Assembly: GCA_964559125.1 (NCBI GenBank)
Contig: CAZLGW010000008.1
Span: 62,001 to 126,000 of the forward strand
Length of the DNA stretch: 64,000 nucleotides
Origin: Ravibacter sp964559125
Lineage (GTDB): Bacteria > Bacteroidota > Bacteroidia > Cytophagales > Spirosomataceae
Direction of reading: 5' to 3'
A model generated the notes under the pieces. The model had not been told where the DNA came from, searched no databases, and worked only from the letters and a program-made list of their open reading frames with translations. Positions 63,043 to 64,000 of this stretch are shown in pieces. Position numbers and translations under genes: made by a program. Within the stretch, counting starts at the first letter, position 1, and the number at the start of each line of letters is the position of its first letter.

Positions 63043-63930
63043 TTAAATTAATTTCTCTTTAAAGAATGCCACCGTTCTTTGCCAGGCCAGCTCAGCAGCC
63101 TTTTTATCGTAACGCGGCGTTGTGTCGTTATGGAAGCCGTGATTGACGGCCGGATAAAAATAAGCGATGTATTCTTTCCCGTTTTCCTTAAGCGCCTTTT
63201 CATAGGCCGGCCATCCTTCGTTTACGCGGGTATCGAGTTCCGCGAAATGCAATTGAAGGGGAGCTTTGATCTTCGGAACATCTTCTGCGGGAGCCTGTCC
63301 TCCGTAAAAAGGGGCTGCAGCCGCTAAATCCGGAACCCGGACTGCCATCATATTGGCGATCCATCCGCCGAAGCAAAAGCCCACAGCTCCTACCCTGCCG
63401 TTGCAGAATTCGTTTTTCTTCAGGTACCCGAAGCCTGCTATGAAGTCTTCCAGCATGTCATTCCGGTCGCGTTTGCTTTGCAGGGCCCGGCCGTCATCGT
63501 CATTGCCCGGATAGCCTCCGAGCGGAGTCAGCGCATCCGGGGCCAGGCTGACAAAACCGGCCAGGGCCGCCCGCCTCCCTACGTCCTCTATATGTGGGTT
63601 CAACCCCCTGTTTTCATGTACGACAACAATACCGCCGAGCCTGTCTTTATTGTCTTTCGGCATACATAAAAGCGCCCGTATAGTCCCTCCTCCCTGCGGG
63701 GAAGGGTAGTCGACATATTTGGTGGTAATCCTCGGATCATCGGGTTTCACCTGCAGGGCCCCTTTATAATCGGGCATCAGGAAACTCATAAGCGAAGCAA
63801 CGGTCAGCCCTCCCACCGCGTATGCAGAAAGGCTTTGCATGAAATCGCTACGCGTCAGGCGATTGTGGGCATAGGCGTCATAGAGATCAAATACTTCCTG
63901 CCTGATATCCTCTTTCCGTGGTGTTGACAT
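63043..63930 (-). CDS. Dienelactone hydrolase family protein
   Basis: The protein has 295 residues from the ATG at 63930; an upstream in-frame start at 63975 would add 15 residues. The alpha/beta-hydrolase core has VVVHENRGLNPHIEDV (about residue 101), the nucleophile Cys in GFCFGGW (about 182), the acid in LDTRVNEG and His in VNHGFHND (about 266). A Cys nucleophile is the hallmark of dienelactone hydrolase. The first 65 residues form an N-terminal extension with SDFMQSLSAYAVGG and a hydrophobic stretch like a degenerate Tat signal. The natural substrate is unknown. A plus-strand TACCTTAG near 63990 could belong to a gene beyond the window. Confidence 0.9.
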   Translation of the reverse strand: MSTPRKEDIRQEVFDLYDAYAHNRLTRSDFMQSLSAYAVGGLTVASLMSFLMPDYKGALQVKPDDPRITTKYVDYPSPQGGGTIRALLCMPKDNKDRLGGIVVVHENRGLNPHIEDVGRRAALAGFVSLAPDALTPLGGYPGNDDDGRALQSKRDRNDMLEDFIAGFGYLKKNEFCNGRVGAVGFCFGGWIANMMAVRVPDLAAAAPFYGGQAPAEDVPKIKAPLQLHFAELDTRVNEGWPAYEKALKENGKEYIAYFYPAVNHGFHNDTTPRYDKKAAELAWQRTVAFFKEKLI

Positions 63931-64000
63931 ACAAGTGTAGATTTTCGGTTTCTTAAAGTTAACGTAAGTTCCCAAAAAAAGAAATTCTTACCTTAGCCAA

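Overview
The window is a gene-dense stretch of a chromosome from a member of the Bacteroidota. The evidence is a type IX secretion C-terminal domain, two hybrid histidine kinases with AraC-type output domains, families typical of the phylum (DUF4296, DUF2480, DUF983, WbqC, a fused SpmA/SpmB protein, a Bat-type DUF58/VWA operon), and several TAnnTTTG-type -7 promoter elements. Base composition looks close to 50% GC. I cannot place it below phylum, although Sphingobacteriia, Chitinophagia or Cytophagia would fit. I saw no rRNA, tRNA, CRISPR array, transposase or prophage genes. No gene-free stretch exceeds 300 bases; the longest are 23877-24152 and 62795-63042.

Layout. 1-5300: the end of a hybrid sensor kinase, a collagen-like lipoprotein, a PlsC-type acyltransferase, an M48 lipoprotein protease and a DUF983 protein. 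5316-20892: a giant secreted beta-helix protein of about 3075 residues built from six repeated modules, a divergent hybrid two-component regulator, and a TonB-dependent receptor. 20907-23876: pheA and parE, which with the receptor form a three-gene same-strand run. 24153-48679: a 24.5 kb polysaccharide cluster, all on the plus strand with tiny gaps or stop/start overlaps. It holds an SLBB outer-membrane exporter, a Wzz-like protein, an ABC transporter with a Wzt-type C-terminal domain, a sugar aminotransferase, eight or nine glycosyltransferase-type proteins, several acyl/acetyl-transfer and SGNH proteins, an O-antigen ligase/polymerase-like protein and, at the end, a WecA-like initiating transferase. 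48680-50466: an MFS transporter and a YigZ protein. 50489-51677: a AAA/DUF4143 ATPase with two palindromes over its promoter. 51773-55797: DUF2480, then rnhB with a VWA/DUF58 operon. 55872-63930: a DUF4296 lipoprotein, a dolichol-phosphate-mannose-synthase-like transferase, a saccharopine-dehydrogenase-family enzyme, DUF456, ruvX, SpmA/SpmB, a TPR sensor kinase and a dienelactone hydrolase.

How the parts work together. The large cluster encodes most of a pathway that starts a glycan on undecaprenyl phosphate (WecA-like), extends it (GT2, GT4, GT8-like and GT-C proteins), decorates it (aminotransferase, PglD-like, WcaF-like, acyltransferase 3, SGNH), and exports it through Wzm/Wzt, Wzz-like and SLBB proteins. 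Nucleotide-sugar synthesis genes are absent, so precursors must come from elsewhere in the genome. The giant surface protein and the neighbouring two-component regulator share a divergent promoter region.

The points that most deserve a second look are: the promoter-overlapping twin palindromes of the ATPase/HTH/nuclease-like gene; the six-module giant secreted protein; the glycosyltransferase paralogue that lost its DxD and His motifs; two intergenic elements rich in inverted repeats (52288-52408 and 62806-63023); and the mixed ABC-type/Wzy-type make-up of the polysaccharide cluster. None is proven to be a new system.
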